Source of the DNA: Phytophthora colocasiae
Taxonomy: Eukaryota; Oomycota; Peronosporomycetes; Peronosporales; Peronosporaceae
Length of the DNA stretch: 64,000 nucleotides
Direction: 5' to 3'
NCBI GenBank assembly: GCA_018806915.1
Contig: JAGKQI010000098.1
Span: forward strand, 3,596,001-3,660,000
A model generated the notes under the pieces. It was not told the origin of the DNA. It did not search any database and worked only from the letters and a program-made list of their open reading frames with translations. Shown in pieces: positions 53,050-64,000 of this stretch; positions within the stretch are counted from its first letter, which is position 1, and every line of letters begins with the position of its first letter. The position numbers and the translations under genes were made by a program.

Positions 53050-55349
53050 ATGGTGCTCGTGCCCGGATCTTCTGGTGACTTCGGATATCACCGTGAGTCC
53101 CAAGAAGATGTCAAGATTAAAGAAGAACAAGGGGAAGAAGTGCCTACGAATGTTGGATCGACGGAGGCACCGCTGAAAACGGAAAGATCCACAGATCAGC
53201 AGAGTTCTGGGAGGATCTCTACTGACAGGCACGAGGCAGACCTGGATCGCAATCCAGATCTCGAAGAAAAACCTCGAATTCCTGCCAAGGCCCCTTCGGG
53301 AGCCACTGCGGATCCCGATGAGAATCGAGATCCCCAAACGAGCGACAAGGAATCGGTGAAACCGAAACCTAATCCGCTCACCAAGTCCACGGCTGCTTCA
53401 AGATCGACGAAGAAGAAGAAGATCAAGAACACCCGAGCGAAACTGAAAGCCCCAGATTCAGGATCCGAAGACGTCGTTAAGTCAGGGTCAAAGATCACCA
53501 ACGATGCAATCGAGATAGCTTATTACCGGAAAGTACTAAGTGAGATCCTGCTCCAGGACCCTGTCCTGACGATCATACAGGCTCGCCAGATCGGAGAGCT
53601 TTCGGGTCCAGTGTCGAGACCCCCGACCACTACCGACCGCTTGAATGCGGTGAAGGTCTTGCTAGACCTACTCCAAGAAGCGGGTTTGGTAGCGGGAGAG
53701 TTCGATCCGAACTCTTTATTCGACATGGAACTTCGAACCATTCAGACTGCCTATTCGATGCCCTCAAGATCCTAGTCGCCGAGCGATCACGAACGCCGGA
53801 GCTAGGCTATCAGACCGGATCGTCGCATTATGCGTCAGCCACATCGGAACCGGACTCAGATAGCCCCAGAGGCCCGCCACGCATGTCGCTGGGCCCCTCC
53901 GGAGCTAAGTTCCTAAAGTCACGAGGCAAGAAGCAGGACCAGCGATCCACGGAGTTGAAAATGGAGCCAAAGATGCTTGACCAAGCGAAAAGTCGACAGG
54001 CAACAACTGATCACGTTAACCCAACAACCAGGCCTCACGGATCCGACGGAAAGCTGAACAAATACTTCGATATGGCCATGGATCGGTACCTGAAGGAACA
54101 TAGTCAGCTAATCCCAAGAAACCCGACCCGGGGAACGTCCGATGTGGACATGGAGTTGGTAGCAACCCAGGGTCCGGACTCCTGGGAATACGATCCCGAT
54201 GACTTGGGAATACCCACCACTGGCCAGCCTACATCAAGCCGAGCTGCAGTTGCCTTGGCCGCTATCGGACCAGGAGGGTCCTCAGTGATCCAAAGGGTTC
54301 GGATCTCAGCGATCTCGGATTTGAAGGAATTTGCCGGCAAGGATCTAGACGAAGATCGCGCTCGGGCCTGGATCAGCAAAGTCAAGTCGGCGTTTCAGCG
54401 TGATCAAGCCACGGAAGAAGAAAAATGCCTCACGTTCGCAGACCTGATGATCGGCCCAGCTAAGAATTGGTATCGCCAGCTAAGTCGGACTACGAAGACC
54501 TGTTGGGCAGATTTCAATACTGCGGACTGGGAATGTCCGTTGCGTGGCAATACTACCATTCCCGCAAACGGTCCGAAGAAACCCCTCTTGATTATCTTTA
54601 TCGGCTCAACGTAGCCGCTCTAAGGGCTAAAATCAAAATCAAGGATGGGAGCCCCAAGGCTCGTAGGGGACACTTCGATCATTATATCGAGACATTGGGT
54701 GATCCCGAACTAGCCGATCGGCTGACCTTGCTTCGGCTCACGGATGTCGAAGATCTGGAGGAAGCTTCGCGCGCGAGAGAGGGCGAAAAGTAGACAGCGT
54801 AAGTCCGCATTCGGCTCGAAATATCGGCAGAAGATACCCGCTAGCGCCCAAGCAGCGCCAGCTCGGGCTGTGGTGCGTGCGATTCAGGCCCATGATCCAA
54901 GCTCAGAGTCAGAAGAAGTCTCAGGGTCGGACGGGTCCGACTCCGAAGGCGACCTCCGGAGAATTTATCTCGCTGCGGCAGATGACAAGTCAACCGGTAC
55001 AGGGGGCGCTCCCCACCAGACGGATCAACCCCGATCTCACGCGAACATGCAAGATCGGAGCCGGATCTCGGATCGTCACGGCTCGTCGGATCATGATCGG
55101 AGCCGCTGTTCGCACTGCGGGTACCGGAAACACACGGATCTGGACTGTTGGAGGCGTCTGACCTGTGATAAGTGCGGGAAAAGAGGTCACCCAACGGACC
55201 GCTGTCTGTATACCTGTCGCGGTTGCGGGGAAATCCACGAGGCCGGAGAATGCCCCATGGAGGAATTCTACAACCAGATCCGCAAGTGGTACGATCCGAC
55301 TCGACACGCTGGATTGTTCCCCGAGAAGGTGGAAAAGATGTTAAACTAG
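53050..55349 (+). pseudogene. gag of element 2, frameshifted
   Basis: Starts like element 1 gag. The frame is lost near 53755, restored in another frame from 53883, broken again near 54515 by a deletion of about 20 bp in the Gag domain, and again near 54775. The zinc-knuckle region (to stop 55347-55349) is intact and nearly identical to element 1. Confidence 0.9.
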
Positions 55350-55380
55350 GACGCTCGCCGGTTTGGAAACCGGTACGAGC
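55340..55380 (+). promoter_or_regulatory. Predicted -1 frameshift signal of element 2
   Basis: GTTAAAC (55340-46), TAG stop, then the hairpin GCTCG/CGAGC with CCGGTTT/AAACCGG (55353-80), identical to element 1. Here the -1 frame runs straight into the protease without interruption up to ~55860. Confidence 0.75.
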
Positions 55381-58300
55381 CGAGCGTTCTGAGTACTGCA
55401 TCTATGCATATGTAAACGAGAAATCGAGAGATCAAGATAGGGAGAGTTCGGATCTGCGTGGTAATACATGTAAGTTGCATTCGTATACTGCTAAGATCGC
55501 GAGTCTTCCCCGGGTCGATGAGTTCTCTCGATCTGGCGCGGAGGTGGCCTTGGATCTCAAGGAAGGAGAATCCAGAGGGTATTGGAAATACCACGCACCA
55601 GGAAAATGGTTCCGTCAAGCCAAGATCTCAGGCAAGATCAATCATGAAAGAGCGATCTTGCTCCTGGACACTGGCGCCGAGGTATCCATCTTGGATACCG
55701 CCTTTGCTCGTAAGGTTGGGTGCCACTTTGACACTAGTCAGATGCAGGAGTGTGTTGGGATCGGGGACAATGTGTACACCACTGAGGGAAGGACGAGGGT
55801 CAAGATCACGCTTGCGGGATACTTGGTCTACTTTTTCGATATTTGGATCGGGATCTATCCGGGCAAGATGCTATTCTGGGTATGGATTTCATGATCCCGG
55901 CTGGGGTCCGGATGGATCTTGCGAAGGGATCGATGTGCTTGCCTAACGAAGTGGGGATCCCACTTAATGGTCGCTAGAGGTTATACGGGGAGAAGGTAAG
56001 ATCAGTAAAATTGGAGGAAGATCTACATATCCCAGTTGGGGGATCTGAAGAGACCGCATCGAGAGTGAAATTATCGGCGACGGAGAAATTATGGGTGACC
56101 AGAGGCGACCGATGGGTGCCTACCGTGGTAAATGGACCTGGCCGGACTCGGTACCTAGTGATCACGAATTTGAGCGAGAAGATTTTACGATTGGATCACA
56201 GATTACATGTCGGAATGGTACTTGATCAAGAAAAAGTTCCTCGATACCCAGGGTTTGTGTCGGTTGGATCCCGGCGCTACATGGAATGGCAGAATCTGGC
56301 TCTGGAAGCGACGGTGGAAGCAAGACCAGAACCTCAGGAATTCATGGAGATCCCCTCACCGTCGGTCGAACGACCGACGTACGTTACGCCGCGTTCCATA
56401 CTCCGCCGAGGTGGGACGACCAGGACCGATCCTGATCCTGCGCCAATATCGACATTGGAACCTCGATCACCAACCGATGCGGCCGAAGTCAAGGTCACAT
56501 TCATCGATCCCCAACCGGATCCCATGGATACCCCACCGATTACGATCAGTTCCGACAAGACCCCGAGTGGCGAAGCTGGGGGCGGTGAGACTGAGACGAA
56601 TGAGAACTTGCCAGATCAGGCCCCAGATCGGACAGATCGGACATGCGAAGAAGAGATCGAGGTAAAAACAGAAAAACCAGATTTCCAAATCGAGATCAAA
56701 CATGTATCCGACGCTGACGCCGTCCCCACGATCGAGGATGCCCCGATCCTGACGGCCAAGGACGACAAACTTCATGATCCATCAACGAATGAACCCGGTC
56801 CGACATCTTCTGAAGGGATCAAAGACGCCGACCAGACCCACTTACACGAAAGCGGCGATTTTTCGGCCGAAGATCTAACCGATAATCTCGCGGTAGTGCC
56901 AGAGATCCAGATCTCCACCACTGAAGAAGTCAGGATTGAAGATCTGCAAGTAGGAAATCCGGGATCTGCTACCCCGGAGGAGATCGAGAAACTTCGGCAG
57001 AGGAAGCGACATCTCCTGATCGGGAAAGGGAACGCACTTCCTCCGGCGGCCAAGGGTGTTATATGCGATATCGACGTGGGGGATGCAAAGCCGATTGCAC
57101 AACGAGTCCGAAAGGTGGCGCCACAGTTCCGGGAGAAAGTATCGGATCTCATCAAAGGACTCTTAGCTGCCAAGATCATTCGACCATCGACCTCACCGTG
57201 GGCATCGCCGATCGTAGTAATCATCAAGAAGAACGGTGTAGACATCCGATTATGTATCGACTATCGGCTGGTGAACGGTCTCACGAGGTTGATGATCTAC
57301 CCGATGCCTCTGATCGAGGATCTTGACAAGGTTCTGTGGTATTGTTCATTAGACATGGCTAGTGGATTCTGGGTTGTATCGATGACTGATCGAGCCCGCG
57401 CTATCTCGGCTTTCATCACCCCGTTCGGCCTCTTCGAGTGGAACCGCATGCCCTTCGGACTAAAGAACGCTCCGCAGATCTACCAACGTCTTGTGGACAA
57501 CGCTCTGTATGGATTTCTGAAGATCTCCCAGTCGGGGAATACGGAAGACTCTGCAGATATCTTTGAATCGCGGATCCCGGAGGATCCTGGTCGCCCGTCG
57601 GTTCTGGGACGGAGATCGTACATTGACGATATCTTGATCACAGCTGGATCATGGGACCAAATGTGCGATCGGGTGGAAGGCCTATTGGAGGCCTGTGATA
57701 AGTGGAATCTCTCTATCAGCGTGGCAAAGAGCTTCTGGGGCATGGATAAGGTGGAATATCTCGGGCACAAGGTATCGATCAATGGACTAGAGGCAAACCC
57801 GAAGGACCTGAAATCCCTAACGGATCTACCATTCCCAGGATCGCTCCGATCCATGCAGTCCTTCTTAGGGAGCCTGAACTATTATAGTCGGTTCATCGAG
57901 GATTACGCGATCTACGCATCGGTCCTGTATGAACTACGTGAAGTGGAGTTCGCAGAACTGAGGAGGCGACCGGATCTACGGAAGATCATGGACAGAACGA
58001 ACCCGATCTCCCATGATCCTACTAAGCCGGAGTCAGATCGAGATGGATTGCGAGACATTTCGGGTCAAGAAATGGGTAGTGCCCCGGATCCAGAATTGGG
58101 GGCGACGTGTTCCTCTAGATCGAGCGAAATTAAGGTCGCCACGTAACTCAAGACGGAGGATGAGAGGTGGAGTAGAGCGTATGGGGCGTTCACAGCCTTG
58201 AAAACTAAGATCGCATCGACTCCGGTCCTCCGCCACTTCGATACGGCGAAAGTGCCTGTGGTGATTGTGTATGCCAGCGACTGGGCGATCTCCGCTGCGT

Positions 58301-60771
58301 TGACGCAAGAACATGACCAGATCTACCACCCGGTCGCGTTCGCCAGTCGAACCATGAAAACGAACGAACTGAACTACAATGTTGCAGAGAAAGAGGTGTT
58401 ATCCCTGCTACGGATCCTGGATCTGTATTATACCATGTTGGTGGGTCGCCGGATCAAGGCATTCCACCCTTGCCTGGTTGTTCAAGTCAGCCGGTCTCCA
58501 AGGGCGCCTAGGTCAATGGTCTGCGCTCCTGTCCCCATGGTCGCTTGAGATCACGAAATGTACGAAAGGGGAAGTACTGGGGGCGATCGCGGCCAGCATG
58601 ACGCCCAGAACGAAGGTCGACGACGCCCTGATCGCGATCACAAGCGCCGGATCCAAGCCCCCGTGCCCACGGTGGGTCAAGATGAAGAGCTGTGGGTGTT
58701 AAGCTTCGACGGATCAGCCCGGGTCAAACGAGGTGGGGGCGAGTTCAGCGCGATTGTGTGGAGACTACGGCTCCTCTTAGGGCTCGATATGCTCGCAGGT
58801 CGGGATCGTCGTCGCCTGGTGATTTGTGGGGACTCAAATCTTGTGATCCGTCAAGTTCGTGGTGAGATCGATTGCAAGGCGCCAGGATTAACGATATTGA
58901 AACAGAGGACACTAGATCGTCTGAAGGGATGGAGCGATCACGAGCTGGTTCATGTGAAGCGAGACTGGAACGGGAGCGCAGACAGCCTGGCAAGCGCCGC
59001 TCTACAACGCCAAAGCGGAACCGAGGTTCGAGCCGAGGAAGATCAGCAGGATCTGGTCACCTTAAATCGACTGGACGAGATCCTGATCCCCAAGACGGAG
59101 GATCGGGTGGTCCGAGTGTCCGCAGCAACTACGCGGGCCGCTCGAAGGAGGTCGGATGCCACCGTCCTACAAGAGGAACTGATCCGAGAGATGAGGATCG
59201 ATCGGATCAAGCGAGCGCAGGATGAAGAAACCTGGATTGTGGGATTGAAGAAATACCTGATCGAGCCGATCACGGACCTCACCCAAGCGGAATCGCGATC
59301 CTATAGCAAAATCGCGTCCGACTACGAGGTGGACGAACACGATCTACTTTTCTACTGTCCCCCAACGCCGAAGTCGGACGCCGATCGGGACCGACTGATG
59401 AAGCTGGTGATCCCAAACAGGATATCCTGCACCATTATCATACGACTCTCGAAGGCGGACATCAGGGAATCGGGCGTACCTACCAACGGATCCGGGATCA
59501 CTTCCACTGGAGAGGACTTTATAGGAGCGTGCAGAGGTAGGTAGGGGAATGTGTGGACTGCGAGACGGGAAAAGGCAGACCCACTATCCAAGGCGAATCC
59601 CCAGGGAATTTGCAAGCGACTTACCCGTTCCAAATTATATCAATGGATCATATACCGTCCTTGCCCAGATCCGACAAAGGCAACACCGAGTTACTGATCT
59701 GGGTTGATTTGTTTTCGGGATATGTGATCGCCAAGGCCAGTTCCTCTCGGTCCGCCCAAACGATCGCGGAATCTTATGAGGAGTGCGTGTTCCGAAGGTT
59801 TGGTGCCAGCGAGATCATCCAACACGATCGGGAGCCGGGTTTCATGTCCGACTTCTTTCGATCCTTCAACAGGATATTGGGACAACGGCAGCGAGCGACG
59901 ATGGCATATCGCCCCCAAGCCAATGGAACGGCAGAACGAATGGTACAAACAGCAACGAGGGCGATCAAGATGTATGTCCAGGATCTCGATCAGAAGGACT
60001 GGGACGAGTACGCCGAACGGTTAACGTTCGCGATCAACACTGCCCACGACCGGATTCGGGGAGATACCCCTCATTATCTGGTGCACGGGTGGGATCCGGG
60101 TCTACCAGACATCACGATCGTGTTCCTCGTCGATGGCGATATAGGGTCCAAAGGTACTATCAGTAGTCACGGGAACAAGTCAATGCCCGGTTGCGGGAGG
60201 CGATCGCTGGCCGAGCTGATCGGCATAATGAGGGGATTGATCCTCACCGGATCGAAGCCGGATCCCGGGTTTGGCTGTACCTGGATCGGGTGAGAGAAGG
60301 TTACGCGCGCAAGCTGGTACACCTATGGCATGGCCCGTTCCGAGTGGCGGAGAAGATTAATGAGTTCACGATCAAGCTGGAGATTGCGGGATCGGGATAC
60401 CACATATTCCCGATACTTCATGTCTCGAAGTTGAAGCTAGTGCGGAATTTCCCTGACCGACCTGAGTCGAGCCGACGGTGGACGAGGCCGATCGCCTGGA
60501 TTTCGACGAGACCCTGCTGCCTGAGGATAGTTGGACCCCGGATCTAGAGGCTGATGAGTATGAGGTCGAACGAATCTCCGATATGCGGAGTGGAAAAAGG
60601 ACCCGTTATGGCAGAATCTACCGGGAATTTCTGGTACATTGGGTCGGCTACGACGAACCGACTTGGGTCGATGAAGCTGATCTCAACTGTGAAGCTATAC
60701 TAAGTGCGTTCCTGCGAGATCAGGTGAACCGAAACCGGTTTGGCGTGATGCAGTCGCACGAAGAGGTGTAA
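55350..60771 (+). pseudogene. pol of element 2, multiply broken
   Basis: Protease (DTG) is intact in the -1 frame. A frameshift near 55860 and a TAG at 55975-55977 follow. The RT block (55978-58146) is open, with YIDD and the extra residues before it kept. Next come a stop at 58144 and shifts near 58480. A deletion of about 75 bp near 58758 removes the NEAEYRG part of the second RNase H, including its catalytic Glu. There are further lesions near 59420 (integrase zinc domain) and a TAG near 59540, then the integrase core open at 59553-60100, a deletion near 60110, and the chromodomain at 60478-60771. Not functional; useful as an ancestor-like comparison for element 1. Confidence 0.9.
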
Positions 60772-60876
60772 GTGGACGTCGGGTGCAGCAGCAGGGTTGC
60801 TTCACCGTGATCGAAGAAGCTGATGTGGAGTAAAATCCAGATCAGGGCGAGAATTTTATATTTGTGTATATGCATA

Positions 60877-62163
60877 TGTGGTGAAGCGAACGAGGATCTT
60901 TCCCGGAGAGGCGATATCAGCCACGAAGCCGAAGAGAGCCGGAACAAGCGACAGGGGGGACCTGTGATGCCCATATCTGAGTCGAATCAGACAAAGGTAC
61001 GATGGGTCCCGCCGGGGAACAGGCAACGGAGACACCGGCGGAGGAGCAAGTGGAGCGGTGTTCGTGGGTGATCCGAATCCTGCCGGAGGAAGAATGGGGA
61101 AATCAAGGATGTTCTCGCGCGATCAGCGATGACGGGGTCCCAAGTGAGCACGATCGGCTCACCCCGGCGCCCTGAAGCCTTCTAACAGCATGATCCTGAT
61201 TCCCCGGGCGGCGACGAAGCGGGATCACGCAGTGATCCTCTCCCGTTTAAGTACGAGATCAGCTCCGGATCAAGCTCAGCCCCAGGCACGACGCAGACCC
61301 TTCTGGTGGCCTGATCCGGATTCTCCGAACGACTACCAAGCGGGATCAGGCAGCGATTAAGTCCCGATTAAGTGCGAGATCAAGTCCCGATTAAGTGCGA
61401 GATCAATCCCCGATTAAGTACGAAATCGGCTCACGATTAGGGTTAGGGGAACCAAGCTAGGGATCAGCTATGTAGCCAGTGTCATGTGATCGTAGGATGG
61501 TAAATCAGGATGGGATTAGTAGGCATAGGAATAACCATAAACAGACTCGAATTTGCCCTGAACCACTCAAGTGCCTTCGCTACGCCTGGAACCGGGAACT
61601 ACATTGGCCCTACAAGCGTCCAGAAGGTAAAGATACGTGACCTAGTATAGCGGTTAAGTCTGGATAATATATTGGCCAGCTTTGCCCTATCTAGTGAACT
61701 ATCCTGTAAGTGCATATATCGGATCGGAAAGAATTGGTTGTTTGGCCCAACGATCCCGTCGAATCTCGCCCCCTCAAGACCCCGCTATCGGAAGCGGAAA
61801 ACAACGGAAAGGAAGGGACTGAATCCCGAACATTGGACTATTGGAAGACCTGGATCAAGAACCAGGCACCCGGATCAAGGCTCGAGAACTCGCCTACGAC
61901 CGGGATCAAGTACCCCGAGGTGGAGTGAAGAACCTCCACGCCACCTCAAACCCCTGCGCCACCCAAGACCTTCTTCCGACCTTCAAGACATCCTCAGAAG
62001 TCACCTGAAAGAGCGTAACCCGCCTACCGACGGGTACACAAGGTGAAACTACACACAGCTAGATCACGGATCATCGGGGGACCCCCTCCGTTAGTCGGTG
62101 TCTGGGCGCAAGTGGTGATCGAGACCTGCCTTAACGAGATTTTGGCAGATCCGCTCCACCACA
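60877..62163 (+). repeat. Solo LTR nested in element 2
   Basis: 1,287 bp, TGTGGTGAAG...CTCCACCACA, flanked by CATA on both sides (60873-60876 and 62164-62167). Removing it with one CATA rejoins element 2 sequence that matches element 1 at ~36060. No internal region, so it formed by LTR-LTR recombination. Confidence 0.92.
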
Positions 62164-62352
62164 CATATGAGCAGGAAATTTGACGACTGGAGAAAGGCGA
62201 TCTTGAATGTCGAGATGGAGATGAAGAAGGATCACGTCCTCAAAACGATGGAGCACGATGGGAACGACTGTGGGAATGGAGATTACGAGAATCACGAATG
62301 GAGATTATGAGAATTACGGATGGAAATGTGAAGTATTCAGAGCAGCCCTAGC

Positions 62353-62918
62353 TTACGGGGAAGCGGCCCCGGCAGGAGGAGGATCGAACTTGCCAGGAAG
62401 GCGGGGAATCCTGGTAGCGGGGTGGTCGACTGGGTTACTCCGGTACTGGTTACGCCACGGATCCGCCTCGTCACATTCCTCTAGAGCCTCGATCAGGTTC
62501 GCTGGCTCTGGGACGTTCGCGTTGGGATCCGCCTGGTTGGCGCGCCGAGAAACCACGCCGGGATACCAACGAACCACATCCACCGCAGGAATGGGGAGGT
62601 GATGGAAGAGTGGATCCAATAGAATGTCGAGGTCAAACCACTGATTGCGCATCATGGCGGGGAAGAAGGCGAGAAATTGACGCCAAGCGGACCCAGCGCG
62701 ACTCCGTCAGGCCTTGCGAGCGACGTAATACCGCTGCAGTTCGAGATCCGCGGCTTGCATGGCAGAAGTGATTTCGAGGTTGTGGGTAGCCTCCCAAAAC
62801 GCCTGACGGTGCCGTTCTTCCAAGATACGATAAGTGGCGGCTACGGCTGCGAGTGGTGTTCCCATCCCGCTCATGTAGGTCGAGGTCGAACGTTGGGCCA
62901 TCAGATCAAGCACGTTCA
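62353..62918 (-). pseudogene. Remnant of antisense ORF 2 in element 2
   Basis: Minus-strand frames 62655-62353 and 62919-62707 match antisense ORF 2 of element 1 closely ('QWFDLDILLDPLF', 'VDVVRWYPGVVSRR', 'ERHRQAFWEATHNLEITSAM'). They are separated by a TGA in place of an Arg codon. The part towards the N-terminus is shortened and then cut by the LTR at 62919. Confidence 0.85.
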
Positions 62919-64000
62919 TGTGGTGAAGCGCGAATAAGAAATCCGAGAAAAGGCAACATCAGGCCCAGAGAGAGAGAGTCGGATCAAGCGACAGGGGCCT
63001 CTGGCGAAGCAAGATACCGGTTGATGACCCCAGATTGCGCGAACGACGGCTGACGAATGGACCCGGGTCGATAATCGTCTTGATCTATCCGCAAGTGGAT
63101 GATGGATGGCGTCTTGGTCGAGTGAGACTAAGCGATCAGAGAGCCCCTCCGTAAGGTCTCACGTAGTGGCTCAGCACCGGGGAGAAGGAGACCAAAGCAG
63201 CGGCAGATCGGGATAGGCGCGATCTGCTGTGGATTGACAACGACCTGATCGTGAGATGCCGCCGAAGGGGGGCCGATATCCAACGATCAGTGGGAATTGC
63301 ACAAGATCAGTGACGTTACACACTGTATTAAGCCGAAGGAGATTCAAGGAGTGCCCGAGGAGGCGGCCATGCAGGGATCATCGCGAATGGAGATTTCTAG
63401 TCCGAACAATGGCGGCGGCATCGGTCGCACGGGAAGCGACGTTCGAGTTCAAGGAGATCACGATCTAGAATATCGACAACACGGGGATACGAGATCAAGT
63501 AAGAAGATTGCCGATCAAGATCATTGTTCAAGACTACTGTTCAAGATGGCTGACCAAGATCGATGATCGAGATGGTTGATCGAGATCGGTTGATCGATAG
63601 ATCGGTAGATCGACATCGCGATCAAGGGTTAGGTGAGATCGAGATCGAAGATCGGAAGAGCAGCTGTGTAGCCGGATGTAGGTGATCGTAGGATAGAAGA
63701 TGAGGATGGGACTAGTAGACATAGGAATAACCATAAAGTGAATCGAATTTGCTCTGGACCTCACAAGTGCCTTCATCCAAGACTGGAACCGGGAATTACT
63801 TTGGCCCACCAGCATCAAGAAGGTAAGGAGACGAGATCTAGTATAGAGGTTATAACTGGATAATATATTGGCCAGTTTTACCCTATCTAGTGATCTATCC
63901 TTTAAGTGCTTATTACGGATCGGAAGGAATTGGCTGCTTGGCCGGACGATCCCGTCGACTCTCAACTCATCAAGACCCCCGCTATAGGAATCGGCAAGCA
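62919..64000 (+). mobile_element. Start of a further LTR element (partial, related but diverged)
   Basis: Begins TGTGGTGAAG and keeps the LTR landmarks GTGATCGTAGGATAG, GGAATAACCATAAA, GGATAATATATTGGCCAG and GATCGGAAGGAATTGG in the same order as the other LTRs, with a different middle. Runs off the window. Confidence 0.8.
63490..63660 (+). repeat. GATC-dense simple repeat in the last LTR
   Basis: Irregular GATCGAGATCG/AAGATC tandem sequence; I count 14 GATC in 63481-63660. It occupies the minisatellite position of this LTR. Confidence 0.85.

Larger units (their letters stand above)
51750..62918 (+). mobile_element. Element 2: decayed Gypsy copy of the element 1 family
   Basis: 5' LTR at 51750-53049, then decayed gag and pol, then the remnant of antisense ORF 2. 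A solo LTR interrupts it at 60877-62163, and another LTR element cuts it at 62919. The 3' end is outside the window. It is clearly homologous along its length to element 1 but carries many frameshifts and stops. Confidence 0.92.

Overview
The window looks like nuclear DNA of an oomycete, most likely Phytophthora or a close relative. The signs are: a START-like protein of the type expanded in oomycetes, compact genes with 60-100 bp GT-AG introns, neighbouring genes only 33-60 bp apart, chromodomain Ty3/Gypsy elements with a second RNase H, and tyrosine-recombinase Crypton elements with a GCR1_C-like domain. No tRNA, rRNA or CRISPR array was recognised.

Positions 1-25.2 kb are a gene-dense euchromatic block. 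In order: a START-like protein (minus, cut by the window edge); a CABLES-type cyclin-fold protein (plus); a 3,601-residue coiled-coil protein (minus) with about 29 eleven-residue repeats; an RCC1-repeat protein (minus) ending 60 bp before the coiled-coil start; the succinate dehydrogenase membrane anchor SDHD (plus); a mitochondrial MaoC-type dehydratase (minus) head to head, 58 bp apart, with a mitochondrial-looking EF-hand protein (plus); an ER protein disulfide isomerase (plus); a small two-helix membrane protein with an 18-nt microexon (plus); and a tristetraprolin-like CCCH zinc-finger protein (minus). Four are probably mitochondrial or ER housekeeping genes.

Positions 25.3-64 kb are a nested transposon block. 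It starts with three tandem Crypton copies (unit about 2,851 bp, minus strand). Their junctions carry a symmetric site, CTGATAC-7 nt-GTATCAG, flanked by 10-bp inverted arms. A young 14-kb Gypsy element (26589-40571, TSD AAAC) split the first copy. This element encodes gag, pol (protease, RT, degenerate RNase H, second RNase H, integrase, chromodomain) and two antisense ORFs between pol and the 3' LTR. Its gag/pol junction looks like a textbook -1 frameshift signal (GTTAAAC, then a hairpin). To the right lies an apparently intact Merlin/IS1595-like DNA transposon with 66-bp TIRs and an 8-bp TSD. It is followed by a second, different Crypton truncated by LTR insertions, then by a decayed second copy of the Gypsy family with a nested solo LTR (TSD CATA). 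The start of a further related LTR element runs off the right edge.

The most notable points are the symmetric Crypton junction site with tandem amplification of a shared-defect copy, the antisense gene pair in the Gypsy family, the frameshift cassette, the loss of catalytic residues from the native RNase H, and a strong GATC excess limited to the Gypsy family.
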